Source of the DNA: Kribbella jiaozuonensis
Lineage (GTDB): Bacteria > Actinomycetota > Actinomycetes > Propionibacteriales > Kribbellaceae
NCBI RefSeq assembly: GCF_005233875.1
Contig: NZ_SZPZ01000001.1
Location: forward strand, 1,054,001-1,118,000
Length of the DNA stretch: 64,000 nucleotides
Reading direction: 5' to 3'
In this document: positions 8,799 through 17,512 of the stretch, in pieces
Layout of the letters: every line of letters starts with the position of its first letter
How positions within the stretch are numbered: position 1 is the stretch's first letter
Made by a program: the position numbers and the translations under genes
Notes under the pieces: model-generated
Told to the model about the DNA's origin: nothing
The model's database searches: none
The model's input: the letters and a program-made list of their open reading frames with translations, nothing else

Positions 8799-10096
8799 GG
8801 TGGCGTCCGACGCACGCGCAGATCCGGGCGATCTGCGTGGCCGCGGTGCTGCTCGCGGTCGCCGTACTGTTCCGGCGGCCGGACGCTGCCGTGTTCGGGT
8901 TGCCGTTGGCGTTCCTGGCCGGCTGGGGGCGGTTCTTCCGGCCTAGTGAGCAGCCGGAGGTACACACCGAGCTGGACGCGGACGTGCTGTTCGAGGGGCA
9001 GGCGACGACGTACCGGCTGCGGGTACCGGAAGGGGTCGATCCGGATATCGACCTGATCGTGGCGGCGCTGCCGCGGACGGCCTGGTTCCAGTACGACCCG
9101 CCGCAGGCGGCGATCGCGGAGCCGGTCTCGAACGGTGAAGTGCAGCTGGAGGTCGGCGTACGGTCGAAGCGGTGGGGACTGCGGTCGTTGGAGCGGCCAA
9201 CGGTCACGGCGACATCGGCTGTCGGGGCGTACCGGGTCCAGGTGACGTCGGTGGAGTCGCAGGCGGTGACGACGCTGCCGCTGCGGGAAGGTTTCGAGGC
9301 GGTCGACGCCGTACCGCGGCCGGCTGGGCTGGTCGGGTTGCACCGGTCGCGGAGGCCGGGTGAAGGGACGGAGTTGGCCGGCGTACGGCCGTTCCGGACG
9401 GGCGACCGGCTGCGGCGGATCAACTGGGCGGTGTCGGCCCGGACGCGGGAGCTGCATGTCACGTCGACCTGGTCGGACCGCGACACCGAGGTCGTGATCA
9501 TGGTCGACACCGGTGGCGAGATCGGGGTCAGTGAAGGGATCGACGGGCGGTCGTCGAGCCTCGACACCGCCGTACGCGCAGCTGCTGCGGTTGCGGAGCA
9601 CTACTTGCGCAACGGCGACCGGGTGCGGTTGATCGACACCGGCAGCCTGTTCCGTGGCGTGCGGTCGGGGAGCGGGCGCGCGCATCTGCGGCGGATCCTG
9701 GACACGCTCGTGCATGCGGATCGTCGCGGTCGGCAGCAGGACGAGGAGCAGTTGGCGCGGCGCAACCGGGTCCGGTCGGACAGCCTGGTGCTCGTGCTGA
9801 GCCCGCTGCTGCGTCCGGTGATGCTCGGCTACATCGTCACGTTGGTCCACTCCGGCTGCACGGTGATCGCGATCGACACGTTGCCGCCGGACATCACCTC
9901 GATCCTGGAGCCGGAGGCGCATGACGTCCGGTCCTGGCCGCTCGCCTGGCGCCTGCGGTTGCTCGAACGACGCCGCGACCTCGACCGCCTCAGCGACCTC
10001 GGTGTCCCGACGGTTCCGTGGCGTGGCTCCGGGACGCTGGATGAGGTACTGCGGGACGCCGCGCGGCTGTCTGCGGCACCGAGGATCCGCTCATGA
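8795..10096 (+). CDS. DUF58 domain-containing membrane protein
   Basis: 433 residues. Two hydrophobic segments at the N terminus (about 10-45) are followed by a beta-rich part and the DUF58 signature GTELAGVRPFRTGDRLRRINW at about residues 190-210, then a VWA-like fold with VVIMVDTGG in place of a full MIDAS motif. DUF58 proteins are the usual partners of MoxR ATPases. Overlaps the MoxR gene upstream and the membrane gene downstream by 4 bp each. Confidence 0.93.
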   Translation: MRWRPTHAQIRAICVAAVLLAVAVLFRRPDAAVFGLPLAFLAGWGRFFRPSEQPEVHTELDADVLFEGQATTYRLRVPEGVDPDIDLIVAALPRTAWFQYDPPQAAIAEPVSNGEVQLEVGVRSKRWGLRSLERPTVTATSAVGAYRVQVTSVESQAVTTLPLREGFEAVDAVPRPAGLVGLHRSRRPGEGTELAGVRPFRTGDRLRRINWAVSARTRELHVTSTWSDRDTEVVIMVDTGGEIGVSEGIDGRSSSLDTAVRAAAAVAEHYLRNGDRVRLIDTGSLFRGVRSGSGRAHLRRILDTLVHADRRGRQQDEEQLARRNRVRSDSLVLVLSPLLRPVMLGYIVTLVHSGCTVIAIDTLPPDITSILEPEAHDVRSWPLAWRLRLLERRRDLDRLSDLGVPTVPWRGSGTLDEVLRDAARLSAAPRIRS

Positions 10097-10641
10097 GTAC
10101 GGCCGAGAAGATCACGCTCTGGCTGGCGCAACTGCGGGCGTCCGGGCGGGCGGTGATCTATGCCCGGTTGGTGATTGCGGTTGCGGGCGCTGTCGCGCTC
10201 GTCGTACCGGCTGTTCAGTCGTGGGACCAGCTGGATCTGATCCCGCTGGTCGGCGTACCGATGCTGTTGGCAACTGTTGTGTTGCCGGATTCGCTGGCGG
10301 GGTTCGTGTTGCTGGTGGTGGTCGCGCTGGGGTGGTTGGTGCGGGCGCCGGCCGACATCAGCTGGAGCCTGGTGGTGACGGCGGTGGCGCTGGTGGTGGT
10401 GCATCTGGCCACCGCGTTCGCGGCTCAGCTGCCGTCGTACGCGCGCGTGCATCCGGCAGCGCTGCGGCGTTGGTGGTTGCCTACGGCAATCGCCTCGTTG
10501 TTGGTGCCGGTGGTGGCTTTGGCGGCTGCCTTGGTCCAGGGAGCGGATGTTCCGGGATCGCTGGTGGTGACGGTGGTTGCGATGGGGCTGGGGACGGCGA
10601 CTATCTGGTTCGCCGCCGGGCAGAAGCTGGATCGGAGCTAG
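10093..10641 (+). CDS. Hypothetical polytopic membrane protein, end of MoxR/DUF58 operon
   Basis: 182 residues with about five hydrophobic segments (about 20-40, 50-65, 70-85, 90-110, 135-160). No family recognised. The 4-bp overlap with the DUF58 gene shows translational coupling. The stop overlaps the convergent TetR gene by 4 bp. In place of the transglutaminase that often closes such clusters there is only this small membrane protein. Confidence 0.78.
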   Translation: MSTAEKITLWLAQLRASGRAVIYARLVIAVAGAVALVVPAVQSWDQLDLIPLVGVPMLLATVVLPDSLAGFVLLVVVALGWLVRAPADISWSLVVTAVALVVVHLATAFAAQLPSYARVHPAALRRWWLPTAIASLLVPVVALAAALVQGADVPGSLVVTVVAMGLGTATIWFAAGQKLDRS

Positions 10642-11177
10642 TTGCCGAGGGTGCCTTCGATCTCCTCGGCCCAGGGCATCGGGATCGCGTTCGGGCCGAT
10701 GACCTGCATCGCGGACATGACGGTCAGCAGCATGCCGGCGGAGAGGAACTCGCGGGCCTCCTGCGGAGTCGCGCCGGTCAGGTCGCGGATCAGCGTGTAG
10801 ATGCTGCCGAAGCGTTCCCGGACGCAGTCGCCGATGGCCGGGTCACCGCTGGCGGAGAAGCCGTGCAGCAGGACCAGGAGCAACTCGGGCTCGCCGAGCA
10901 GCGCCTTGTAGTTGCGGCCCAGAGCGCCCAGCTCGGGAGACTCCTCGGCGGCCTCGCGGAAGATCTCCTCGATCCGTGTGCACACGCTCTGCACCGCGGC
11001 CAGGAACAGTTGCTGCTTGGTGCCGAACAACCGGATCACGTAGGGCTGTGAGACCCCGGCCATCCGCGCGATCTCATCGGTCTTGGTGCCTTCGTACCCG
11101 GACGCGGCAAACGCGCGGACGGCGGCCTCCAGGACCTCTGCGCCGCGCTCCTTGGCGGTCAACCTAACCCTCGTCAT
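10638..11177 (-). CDS. TetR/AcrR family transcriptional regulator
   Basis: 179 residues. The N-terminal helix-turn-helix spans about residues 12-58 (EVLEAAVRAFAASGYEGTKT ... IARMAGVSQPYVIRLFGTKQ), then a ligand-binding helical domain. An upstream in-frame ATG at 11252 would add 25 residues unrelated to the family; the ATG at 11177 has a good AGGAG at the right spacing and is chosen. It is divergent from a DHA2 exporter, the classic repressor-pump pair; the repeated element between them is probably its operator. Confidence 0.9.
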   Translation of the reverse strand: MTRVRLTAKERGAEVLEAAVRAFAASGYEGTKTDEIARMAGVSQPYVIRLFGTKQQLFLAAVQSVCTRIEEIFREAAEESPELGALGRNYKALLGEPELLLVLLHGFSASGDPAIGDCVRERFGSIYTLIRDLTGATPQEAREFLSAGMLLTVMSAMQVIGPNAIPMPWAEEIEGTLGN

Positions 11178-11198
11178 CCCAGCTCCTCTCGAACACGC

Positions 11199-11227
11199 TT
11201 GACATGTTATCAGTCGATGCATACTCT
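11199..11227 (+). promoter_or_regulatory. Predicted promoter of the DHA2 exporter gene
   Basis: TTGACA at 11199-11204 and TACTCT at 11222-11227 separated by exactly 17 bp fit a housekeeping sigma promoter reading towards the exporter start at 11272. A TetR-type repeat copy fills the spacer, as expected for repression. Confidence 0.6.
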
Positions 11228-11250
11228 CGTCATCAGTGAAGTTATCAGTC
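11206..11250. repeat. Direct repeats GTTATCAGTC, candidate TetR operator
   Basis: The 10-mer GTTATCAGTC occurs exactly at 11206-11215 and 11241-11250, with a partial copy CATCAGT at 11231-11237. One copy is within the promoter spacer, one lies just downstream of the -10. Their position between a TetR gene and the pump it faces suggests operator half sites. Confidence 0.55.
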
Positions 11251-11271
11251 AATTACAACTTGGAGCTTGCG

Positions 11272-12672
11272 ATGACCGCTCTCGTCGAGAGGGAAGTGGT
11301 GGGGACCCGGAGCCGTGGGCTCGGGGTGGTGCTGGCCGCGGTGGGGATTCCCACCTTCATGGTCACGCTGGACAACCTGGTCGTGACGAACGCGCTGCCG
11401 GTCATCAAGACCGAGCTGAACGCGTCGCTGTCCGACCTGCAGTGGTTCGTGAACGCTTACACGCTGGCCTTCGCCGCGCTGCTGCTGACCGCGGCCGCGA
11501 TCGGCGACCGGCTCGGCCGGCGGCGGATGTTCCTGGCCGGGATCGCGCTGTTCACGCTCGCGTCGGCCGCCTGCGCGCTGGCGACGGAGCCGTGGATGCT
11601 GACCGCGTTCCGCGCGATCCAGGGCATCGGAGCCGCGGCCGTCATGCCGTTGTCGCTGACGTTGCTGGCGGGCGCAGTACCGGAGAAGCAGCGGAGCGCG
11701 GCGATCGGCGCCTGGGGCGGCATCTCGGGCCTCGGTGTCGCCGTCGGTCCTGTGGTCGGCGGAGCGGTTGTCGACGGTCTGAACTGGCAGTGGATCTTCT
11801 GGCTGAACGTGCCGGTCGGCGTATTCGCAGTACTGCTCGCCGCTCGGGTGCTGACCGAGTCCAAGGGTGCGGCGAAGCGGCTCGACCTGCTCGGGCTGGT
11901 TCTGGCGACGGCCGGCGTGCTGTCGATCGTGTGGGGTGTCGTGCACGGAGCCGACGACGGTTGGACGTCCGGCGGCGTACTCGGCTCGCTGATCGCGGGC
12001 GTCGTACTGCTCGCTGCCTTCGTCGGTTGGGAGAGCCGTACGTCGGCGCCGATGCTGCCGCTGCGGTTGTTCTCGGTCCGCTCGTTCAGCGTGGTGAATG
12101 TCGTCGCGTTCACCTTCGCGGTGGGCGTGTTCGGGTCGGTGTTCCTGCTGGCGCAGTTCTTCCAGGTCGTGCAGGGCTACACGCCCTTCCAGTCCGGTGT
12201 CCGTACGCTGCCGTGGACCGCGGCTCCGCTCGTGGTCGCGCCGATCGCCGGTCTGATCGTGGATCGAGTCGGCCCGCGGACGCTCATCGTCACCGGTCAG
12301 TTGTTCCTGGCCGCTGCACTCGGGTGGATCGCGCTGATCACGACGGCGACAACGCAGTACGGCGATCTCGTCGTACCGTTCATCCTCGCCGGGATCGGGA
12401 TGGGGCTGACCTTCGCGCCGACCGCGAGCGTGGTGATGAACAGCGCGTCCGACGCTGACCGCGGCGTGGCGTCCGGTACGAACAACACCATCCGCGAGGT
12501 CGGGGTCGCGATGGGCGTCGCCGTACTCGCGTCGGTGTTCGCCTCGTCCGGGTCGTACGAGTCGCCGACCAGCTACGCCGCCGGGCTGGTGCCCGCGGTC
12601 TGGACAGGTGCCGCGGTCGTCACGGTCGGTGCGCTGGTCGCCTTCCTGCTGCCGGGTCGCTCTAAAGTGTGA
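11272..12672 (+). CDS. MFS transporter, DHA2 (EmrB/QacA) drug exporter family
   Basis: 466-residue proton-driven exporter with about 14 membrane segments. Seen: the DHA motif LDNLVVTNALPVI in the first helix, WFVNAYTLAFAALLLTAAAIGDRLGRRR (motif A) between helices 2 and 3, and the antiporter-type GAWGGISGLGVAVGPVVGG motif C. The ATG at 11272 has GGAG 7 bp upstream; the earlier ATG at 11236 would fall almost on the predicted promoter. The divergent TetR gene is the likely repressor. Substrate unknown. Confidence 0.9.
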   Translation: MTALVEREVVGTRSRGLGVVLAAVGIPTFMVTLDNLVVTNALPVIKTELNASLSDLQWFVNAYTLAFAALLLTAAAIGDRLGRRRMFLAGIALFTLASAACALATEPWMLTAFRAIQGIGAAAVMPLSLTLLAGAVPEKQRSAAIGAWGGISGLGVAVGPVVGGAVVDGLNWQWIFWLNVPVGVFAVLLAARVLTESKGAAKRLDLLGLVLATAGVLSIVWGVVHGADDGWTSGGVLGSLIAGVVLLAAFVGWESRTSAPMLPLRLFSVRSFSVVNVVAFTFAVGVFGSVFLLAQFFQVVQGYTPFQSGVRTLPWTAAPLVVAPIAGLIVDRVGPRTLIVTGQLFLAAALGWIALITTATTQYGDLVVPFILAGIGMGLTFAPTASVVMNSASDADRGVASGTNNTIREVGVAMGVAVLASVFASSGSYESPTSYAAGLVPAVWTGAAVVTVGALVAFLLPGRSKV

Positions 12673-13010
12673 CCGTGCTGGACGCAGACGACGTACGCCG
12701 GATCGCGCTGTCCTTCCCGGAGACGGTGGAGAAGAAGCGCTGGGGACACCCGACGTTCGACGTCGCCGGGCGGATGTTCGTCACGGTGCCGGACGACCAG
12801 ACGTCGTTCGCGGTTCGGTGTCCCCGGCTGGAACGCGAGGAACTGATCGCGGCGGAACCCGAGAAGTTCTGGGTGCCGAAGCACGAGGCGGGCTCGAACT
12901 GGGTTCGGGCCCGCCTCGCCGCGCTCGAGGACGCCGACGAACTGCACGACATCCTGCTCGACTCGTGGCAGCAGGTCGCGCCGCCGGGGCTAGCTGACGT
13001 ATCTGGGTGA
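12669..13010 (+). CDS. MmcQ/YjbR family DNA-binding-like protein
   Basis: 113 residues, the full length of this small family with a YjbR/MmcQ fold. Seen: LSFPETVEKKRWGHPTFDVAGRMFVTV and later WVRARLAALEDADELHDILLDSW, the conserved core. GTG start overlaps the exporter stop by 4 bp, so it is translated with the pump. The biochemical role of the family is not established; DNA binding is only inferred from fold. Its last 21 bp overlap the end of the convergent metallopeptidase gene. Confidence 0.82.
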   Translation: MTVLDADDVRRIALSFPETVEKKRWGHPTFDVAGRMFVTVPDDQTSFAVRCPRLEREELIAAEPEKFWVPKHEAGSNWVRARLAALEDADELHDILLDSWQQVAPPGLADVSG

Positions 13011-14198
13011 CACCGCGAACGTGTTGCAGCTGGCCGGGTTGCCGGTCTTGAACGACGTACCCATGAAGCGCTGCTGGCTCGCGACGCTGCCGTGGTCGCC
13101 CTCTTCCGGCTTGTCGCCGGCGGTCACGACCCACTTGTTCCAGACGTAGAGCATCTCGCCGCTGATCGGGTAGGTGCGTTTGTTGACCGCGAGGAAGACG
13201 CCGGCGAAGCAGTTCGCCTGCAGTTCCATCCGGCGGGTCTGCCGGGTCCGGTCGTCGTAGTTGGTCAGCTCGTACCGGATGTTGTCCGATGCCTGCAGGA
13301 TGCCGGTCATGTTCTGTACGCCGTGCCCGTACTCGTGCGCGACCGAGCGGGTGTACCACATCCGCGCGTACGCCTTCGACTCCGCGTCGGGGTACTCCGT
13401 GTAGGCCTGCACGAACACGTCGACCTTCATGTACAGGTTGTTGTTGGCCGAGCAGTAGTACGGCACGCTGACCGGACCGGTGCCGCACGGGCCGGTCGCG
13501 TTGGTGCCGGCCCAGAACGTCATCGTCGGCGGCTTGAACTTGTAGCCGGCCCTCGCCACCAGCGGCGCCCACGCCTTGTCCAGGCAGGGCTTGATCGCGG
13601 TCCAGTACGCCGCCGCGTTGCGCGCGTTGGTCGGCCGGACCCGCGGCTCCTTGCAGTTGACCGTCTTCATCTGGCCGACCTTGTAGAGCGCGTTCTTGGC
13701 CACGACCGTCGAGTCCGACACCTTCGGCGCCGTCGTGGTCGTCGTCTCCGTGCTGGTCGGCTGCTCGGTCGGCTGCTCGGTCGGCTGCTCCGTGGGCTGT
13801 TCGGTCGGTTCTTCGGTGGGCGCGCCGGTCGGCTCCGGGGTGTAGCGGCTCGGGCTCACCGGCGGGGTGGTGACGTCGTCGGCGTTCTTCTTGATCACGC
13901 CGATGATCCAGCCGCCGACGATCGCGACGCCGACGATCGACAGGATCGCGATCAGCGGCGCCTTCGACTTCTTCCGCGGCCGCTGCGGCTGCCAGCCGGG
14001 ACCAGGACCAGGTGCTCCGAAGCTCGGACCCCAACCGAAGCCGGGGCCTTGCGGCGGCGGCCCGCCGTACTGACGCGGTGGCTGTCCGTACATCGGCTGG
14101 TACTGCGGCTGCTGCTGCTGCGGGTACTGCTGCTGGTACTGCGGGTTAGGCGGGTACGGCGGATTTTGGCCGGGCGGCCCGTAGGGTGGCTGGCTCAA
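12990..14198 (-). CDS. Membrane-anchored neutral zinc metallopeptidase (YpfJ-like)
   Basis: 402 residues. A Pro/Gln/Tyr-rich cytoplasmic N terminus (1-75) leads to a membrane segment at about 81-101, a Thr/Pro/Glu linker with EQPT repeats, then an extracellular catalytic domain. The zinc motif HEYGH and the downstream ELQANCFAG (family ELQADCFAG, third ligand Glu) are intact, and several cysteines suggest disulfides outside the cell. The start is TTG at 14198, chosen because AGAGGA lies 6-7 bp upstream and the encoded SQPPYGPP is the usual N terminus; no ATG or GTG fits. Substrate unknown. Confidence 0.85.
   Translation of the reverse strand: MSQPPYGPPGQNPPYPPNPQYQQQYPQQQQPQYQPMYGQPPRQYGGPPPQGPGFGWGPSFGAPGPGPGWQPQRPRKKSKAPLIAILSIVGVAIVGGWIIGVIKKNADDVTTPPVSPSRYTPEPTGAPTEEPTEQPTEQPTEQPTEQPTSTETTTTTAPKVSDSTVVAKNALYKVGQMKTVNCKEPRVRPTNARNAAAYWTAIKPCLDKAWAPLVARAGYKFKPPTMTFWAGTNATGPCGTGPVSVPYYCSANNNLYMKVDVFVQAYTEYPDAESKAYARMWYTRSVAHEYGHGVQNMTGILQASDNIRYELTNYDDRTRQTRRMELQANCFAGVFLAVNKRTYPISGEMLYVWNKWVVTAGDKPEEGDHGSVASQQRFMGTSFKTGNPASCNTFAVSPRYVS
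13755..13814. repeat. Five tandem 12-bp units coding for EQPT linker repeats
   Basis: Three exact copies of GGTCGGCTGCTC (13755-13790) and two diverged copies to 13814 lie within the metallopeptidase gene. They encode a Thr-Glu-Gln-Pro repeat between membrane anchor and catalytic domain, a flexible linker whose length could vary between strains. Confidence 0.85.
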
Positions 14199-14265
14199 CG
14201 CCGTTCCTCTTCTGTGCGTCCGAAAAAGCGACCGCCACAGTATCCCGGACGGTAGGGTCGGCTGC

Positions 14266-15957
14266 GTGACTGATGCCCGTACACCGAACAGTCCGATCGA
14301 CCAGCTGGCTGAACGGCACCTCGAGCAGGAGATCGTGCTCGACCCGATCACCGCCACCGAGCTGGGGATCGCCGGCCACGACCATGAGCTGCCGGACTTC
14401 ACGCCGGCCGGCTTCGAGGCGCGGATCGAGCTGACCCGGCAGACCGTTGCCGCGGCGCAGGCGATCGAGCCCGCGAGTCCGCGGGAGGAGGTCGCCAAGG
14501 ACGCGCTGGTGGAGCGGCTCGGGCTGGAGCTCGAGCGCTACGACGCCGGCGTACCGCAGCATCAGCTGAACGCGATCTCGTCGGTCCCGGCGGCGCTGCG
14601 GCAGGTGTTCGACCTGATGCCGACGGACACCGAGCAGGACTGGGAGACGGTCGCGATCCGGCTCAACCAGATCGGTACGACGCTCGACGGGTACCGCGAG
14701 ACGCTGCTCGAACAGGCCGCGCTGGGCCGGATCTCCGCCGTACGGCAGGTGAACGGGCTGGCCGAGCGGATCGCCAGCTGGACCGGTGCCGACGGCGACG
14801 ACTTCTTCGCCGGGCTGGCCGCGCAGGCGCCCGAGAGTGCGGTCAAGTCGACGGTCGAGGCCGCGGCAGCGTCGGCCCGTAAGGCGTTCGACCAGTTCGG
14901 CGCGTGGCTCGCGACCGACCTCGCGCCGCGGGCGCCGCAGCGGGACGCGTGCGGCCGGGAGGTGTACGAGCTGGCCTCGCGCAGCTTCCTCGGCGCGGCG
15001 ATCGACCTCGAGGAGACGTACGCGTGGGGCTGGGCCGAGCTGGCCCGGATCGAGAACGACATGCAGGACATCGCCGCCGGCCTGAACGGCGGCGAGCGGA
15101 ACATCGAGGCAACGGCCGCGCTGCTGGACAACGACCCGGCGCGGACGATCCGCGGCAAGGACGCCTTCCGCGACTGGATGCAGCAGCTGTCCGACGCCGC
15201 CGTCGCCGAGCTGGGCGGTACGCACTTCGACATCGCCGACGAGATCCGCACGCTCGAGTGCATGATCGCGCCGACCTCGGACGGCTCGATCTACTACACG
15301 CAGCCGAGTGAGGACCTGACCACCCGGCCGGGCCGGATGTGGTGGGCCGTGCCGACGGGGGTCGAGCAGTTCGCCACCTGGCGCGAGGTCACGACCGTCT
15401 ACCACGAGGGCGTGCCCGGGCATCACCTCCAGGTCGCTCAGACGATGCTGCGGACCGACCTGCTGAACCGCTGGCAGCGGATCGCCTGCTGGGTCTCCGG
15501 ACACGGCGAAGGCTGGGCGCTGTACGCCGAACGCCTGATGGAAGAGCTGGGGTACCTCGAGGAACCGGGCGCGCGGTTCGGGATGCTGGACGCGCAGGGC
15601 TTCCGGGCGGCGCGGGTGATCGTTGACATCGGCATGCATCTGGAGCTGGAGGTCCCGCGGGACAACCCGTTCGGCTGGCGGCCGGGGGAGCGGTGGAACG
15701 CCGAGCTCGGGTTCGAGTTCCTCCGCGCGCACTGCCGGATGGAGACCCAGTTCCTGCAGGCCGAGCTCAACCGGTACCTCGGCTGGCCGGGGCAGGCGCC
15801 GTCGTACAAGGTCGGCGAGCGGATCTGGCTGCAGGCGCGCGAGGAAGCTAAGCAGCGCAAGGGATCCGCGTTCGATCTGCGGGCGTTCCACTCGGACGCG
15901 CTGAACCTCGGATCGATCGGTCTGGACCCGCTGCGCCGGGCGCTGGCGAAGCTATGA
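14266..15957 (+). CDS. DUF885 family metallopeptidase-like protein
   Basis: 563 residues, the usual length of DUF885 proteins, which look like M2/M3-type zinc peptidases. The signature HEGVPGHH at about residues 380-387 supplies the putative zinc-binding histidines and glutamate. GTG start at 14266. No signal peptide, so it is likely cytoplasmic. The last 4 bp overlap the start of the Maf-fusion gene. No substrate has been shown for most members. Confidence 0.9.
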   Translation: MTDARTPNSPIDQLAERHLEQEIVLDPITATELGIAGHDHELPDFTPAGFEARIELTRQTVAAAQAIEPASPREEVAKDALVERLGLELERYDAGVPQHQLNAISSVPAALRQVFDLMPTDTEQDWETVAIRLNQIGTTLDGYRETLLEQAALGRISAVRQVNGLAERIASWTGADGDDFFAGLAAQAPESAVKSTVEAAAASARKAFDQFGAWLATDLAPRAPQRDACGREVYELASRSFLGAAIDLEETYAWGWAELARIENDMQDIAAGLNGGERNIEATAALLDNDPARTIRGKDAFRDWMQQLSDAAVAELGGTHFDIADEIRTLECMIAPTSDGSIYYTQPSEDLTTRPGRMWWAVPTGVEQFATWREVTTVYHEGVPGHHLQVAQTMLRTDLLNRWQRIACWVSGHGEGWALYAERLMEELGYLEEPGARFGMLDAQGFRAARVIVDIGMHLELEVPRDNPFGWRPGERWNAELGFEFLRAHCRMETQFLQAELNRYLGWPGQAPSYKVGERIWLQAREEAKQRKGSAFDLRAFHSDALNLGSIGLDPLRRALAKL

Positions 15958-17144
15958 GCCTGCGTTTCGTGCTGGCGTCGGCCTCGCCGGCCCGGCTGAA
16001 GACCCTGCGCGGCGCCGGCGTCGAGCCGGAGGTGATCGTCTCCGGCGTCGACGAGGACCACATCACGGCCGAGAGCCCTGGCGAGCTTGCGCGTCTGCTT
16101 GCGACGTTGAAGGCGCGTGCGGTCGTCGCTTCATTGACCGAGCACGCGACCGTGCTCGGCTGCGACTCGGTCCTCGAGCTCGACGGTGTCGCGTACGGCA
16201 AACCCGGTACGCCGGAGATCGCGCGCGAGCGGCTGCGGATGATGCGCGGGCGGAGCGGCGTACTGCACACCGGGCACTGCCTGATCGACACCTCGGCCAA
16301 GCAGGAGCTCCGCGAACTCGCGTCGACCACGGTCCACTTCGCCGACCTGACCGACGACGAGATCGACGCGTACGTCGCCACCGGCGAGCCGCTCGTCGTC
16401 GCCGGCTCCTTCACCGTCGACGGTCTCGGTGGCCCGTTCGTCACGGGTGTCGAAGGTGATTACCACAACGTCGTCGGTATCTCGCTGCCGTTGCTCCGGC
16501 GCATGCTCGCCCAGGTCGGGATCGCGTGGCCCGAGCTGTGGAAGACCACCTCGGAGTACACCTACGACGAGACCGTCGCCTCGACGTACGACGAGACGCG
16601 CGGCGGTCTCACCCGCGCCGTGGCTGCCGCCGAGGCGGTCGATTCGCTGCTCCCCAAGGGCGGACGCGTTCTTGAGCTCGCCGTCGGGACCGGGATCGTC
16701 GGCGCCGAGCTCGTTGCCCTAGGCAACCTGGTACACGGCGTCGACCTCTCACCCGCCATGCTCCAGCACGCCCGCGTCCGCCTCCCCGGTCACGTACTCG
16801 CGGCCGATGCGGCGACGCTCCCGATCGCAGACCGCCGCTGCGACGCGGTGGTTGCGGTCTGGCTCCTCCACCTGCTCAACGACAGCGAGCCGGTGATCGC
16901 CGAGGTCGCCCGCGTACTCCGCACCGACGGCGTCTTCGTCACCACCACCGAGAAAACCGACGCCAGCCGCTACGCCGACGGCCGCGGCCCCAACGACACC
17001 CGCTCCCAGGACTCCCTCGCCCACCTCGCCGCCACCGCAGCCCGCCACGGCCTGCTCCTCGACGGCGTAACAACCTTCTACGGCCCGACCCGCAACACCG
17101 GCGAGTCCCCTGTCTACCCGCTGGTCCGCTTCCGCCGCCTCTGA
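15954..17144 (+). CDS. Maf-type nucleotide pyrophosphatase fused to a class I SAM methyltransferase
   Basis: 396 residues in one uninterrupted frame. Residues 1-190 are a complete Maf/HAM1-like NTP pyrophosphatase: LASASPARLKTLRGAG, GCDSVLELDG, YGKPGTPEIARERL, SGVLHTGHCLI and FVTGVEGDYHNVVGISLPLL. From about residue 205 to the end is a class I methyltransferase with motif I VLELAVGTGIVGAEL, acidic motif GVDLSPAML and a motif IV-like CDAVVAVWLLHLL. Maf proteins hydrolyse modified or non-canonical nucleotides; the methyltransferase substrate is unknown. ATGA overlap with the DUF885 gene. The human ASMTL protein has the same order of domains with a different methyltransferase type. Confidence 0.88.
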   Translation: MSLRFVLASASPARLKTLRGAGVEPEVIVSGVDEDHITAESPGELARLLATLKARAVVASLTEHATVLGCDSVLELDGVAYGKPGTPEIARERLRMMRGRSGVLHTGHCLIDTSAKQELRELASTTVHFADLTDDEIDAYVATGEPLVVAGSFTVDGLGGPFVTGVEGDYHNVVGISLPLLRRMLAQVGIAWPELWKTTSEYTYDETVASTYDETRGGLTRAVAAAEAVDSLLPKGGRVLELAVGTGIVGAELVALGNLVHGVDLSPAMLQHARVRLPGHVLAADAATLPIADRRCDAVVAVWLLHLLNDSEPVIAEVARVLRTDGVFVTTTEKTDASRYADGRGPNDTRSQDSLAHLAATAARHGLLLDGVTTFYGPTRNTGESPVYPLVRFRRL

Positions 17145-17150
17145 ATCCGG

Positions 17151-17501
17151 TCAGGCGGTCTTGGCGTCGAGGTACTGCAGCAGGTCGTGAGCTGCCAGCT
17201 CGACCTCTTTGTGACGCCACTCGGAGGCTCGGTAGACCGAGGCGATCAGCGCGGTGCGGTGGATCCGGCGGAAGTCGCCGAGTACGAACGCGTAGCGCGC
17301 CTTGGTCTCCTCGCCGGCGCCGTCGGTGAGCCCGAGGTGCCAAGCGCCGTACTCGTCCCAGCTGTGCTTCTCGAGGTAGGCGTTCTGGTCGTCGGCCCGC
17401 GGCTGCGCCTCGCCCCAGTCGCTGTCCAGCACGTACTGCCGCGCGTCGATCAGCTTGCGTGCGTTGTCGACGGCTTCGGGATTGACCGCGTACTTAGCCA
17501 T
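17151..17501 (-). CDS. Conserved hypothetical protein (116 aa)
   Basis: 116 residues starting MAKYAVNPEAVDNARKLID. Rich in aromatic and charged residues (DSDWGEAQP, YLEKHSWDEYGAWHLGL, RRIHRTALIASVYRASEWRHKEVELAAHDLLQYLD). Similar small proteins are widespread in actinomycetes without assigned function. The frame is open further upstream, but that extension runs across the epsilon-subunit gene and is Arg/Pro-rich noise. It follows the acyl-CoA carboxylase pair in the same direction, 11 bp after the epsilon gene. Confidence 0.78.
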   Translation of the reverse strand: MAKYAVNPEAVDNARKLIDARQYVLDSDWGEAQPRADDQNAYLEKHSWDEYGAWHLGLTDGAGEETKARYAFVLGDFRRIHRTALIASVYRASEWRHKEVELAAHDLLQYLDAKTA

Positions 17502-17512
17502 ACCGTCAGTGT

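Noticed and set aside
13755..13814. Tandem repeat as CRISPR
   Set aside because: Units are 12 bp, contiguous without spacers, and code for a linker inside a metallopeptidase gene.
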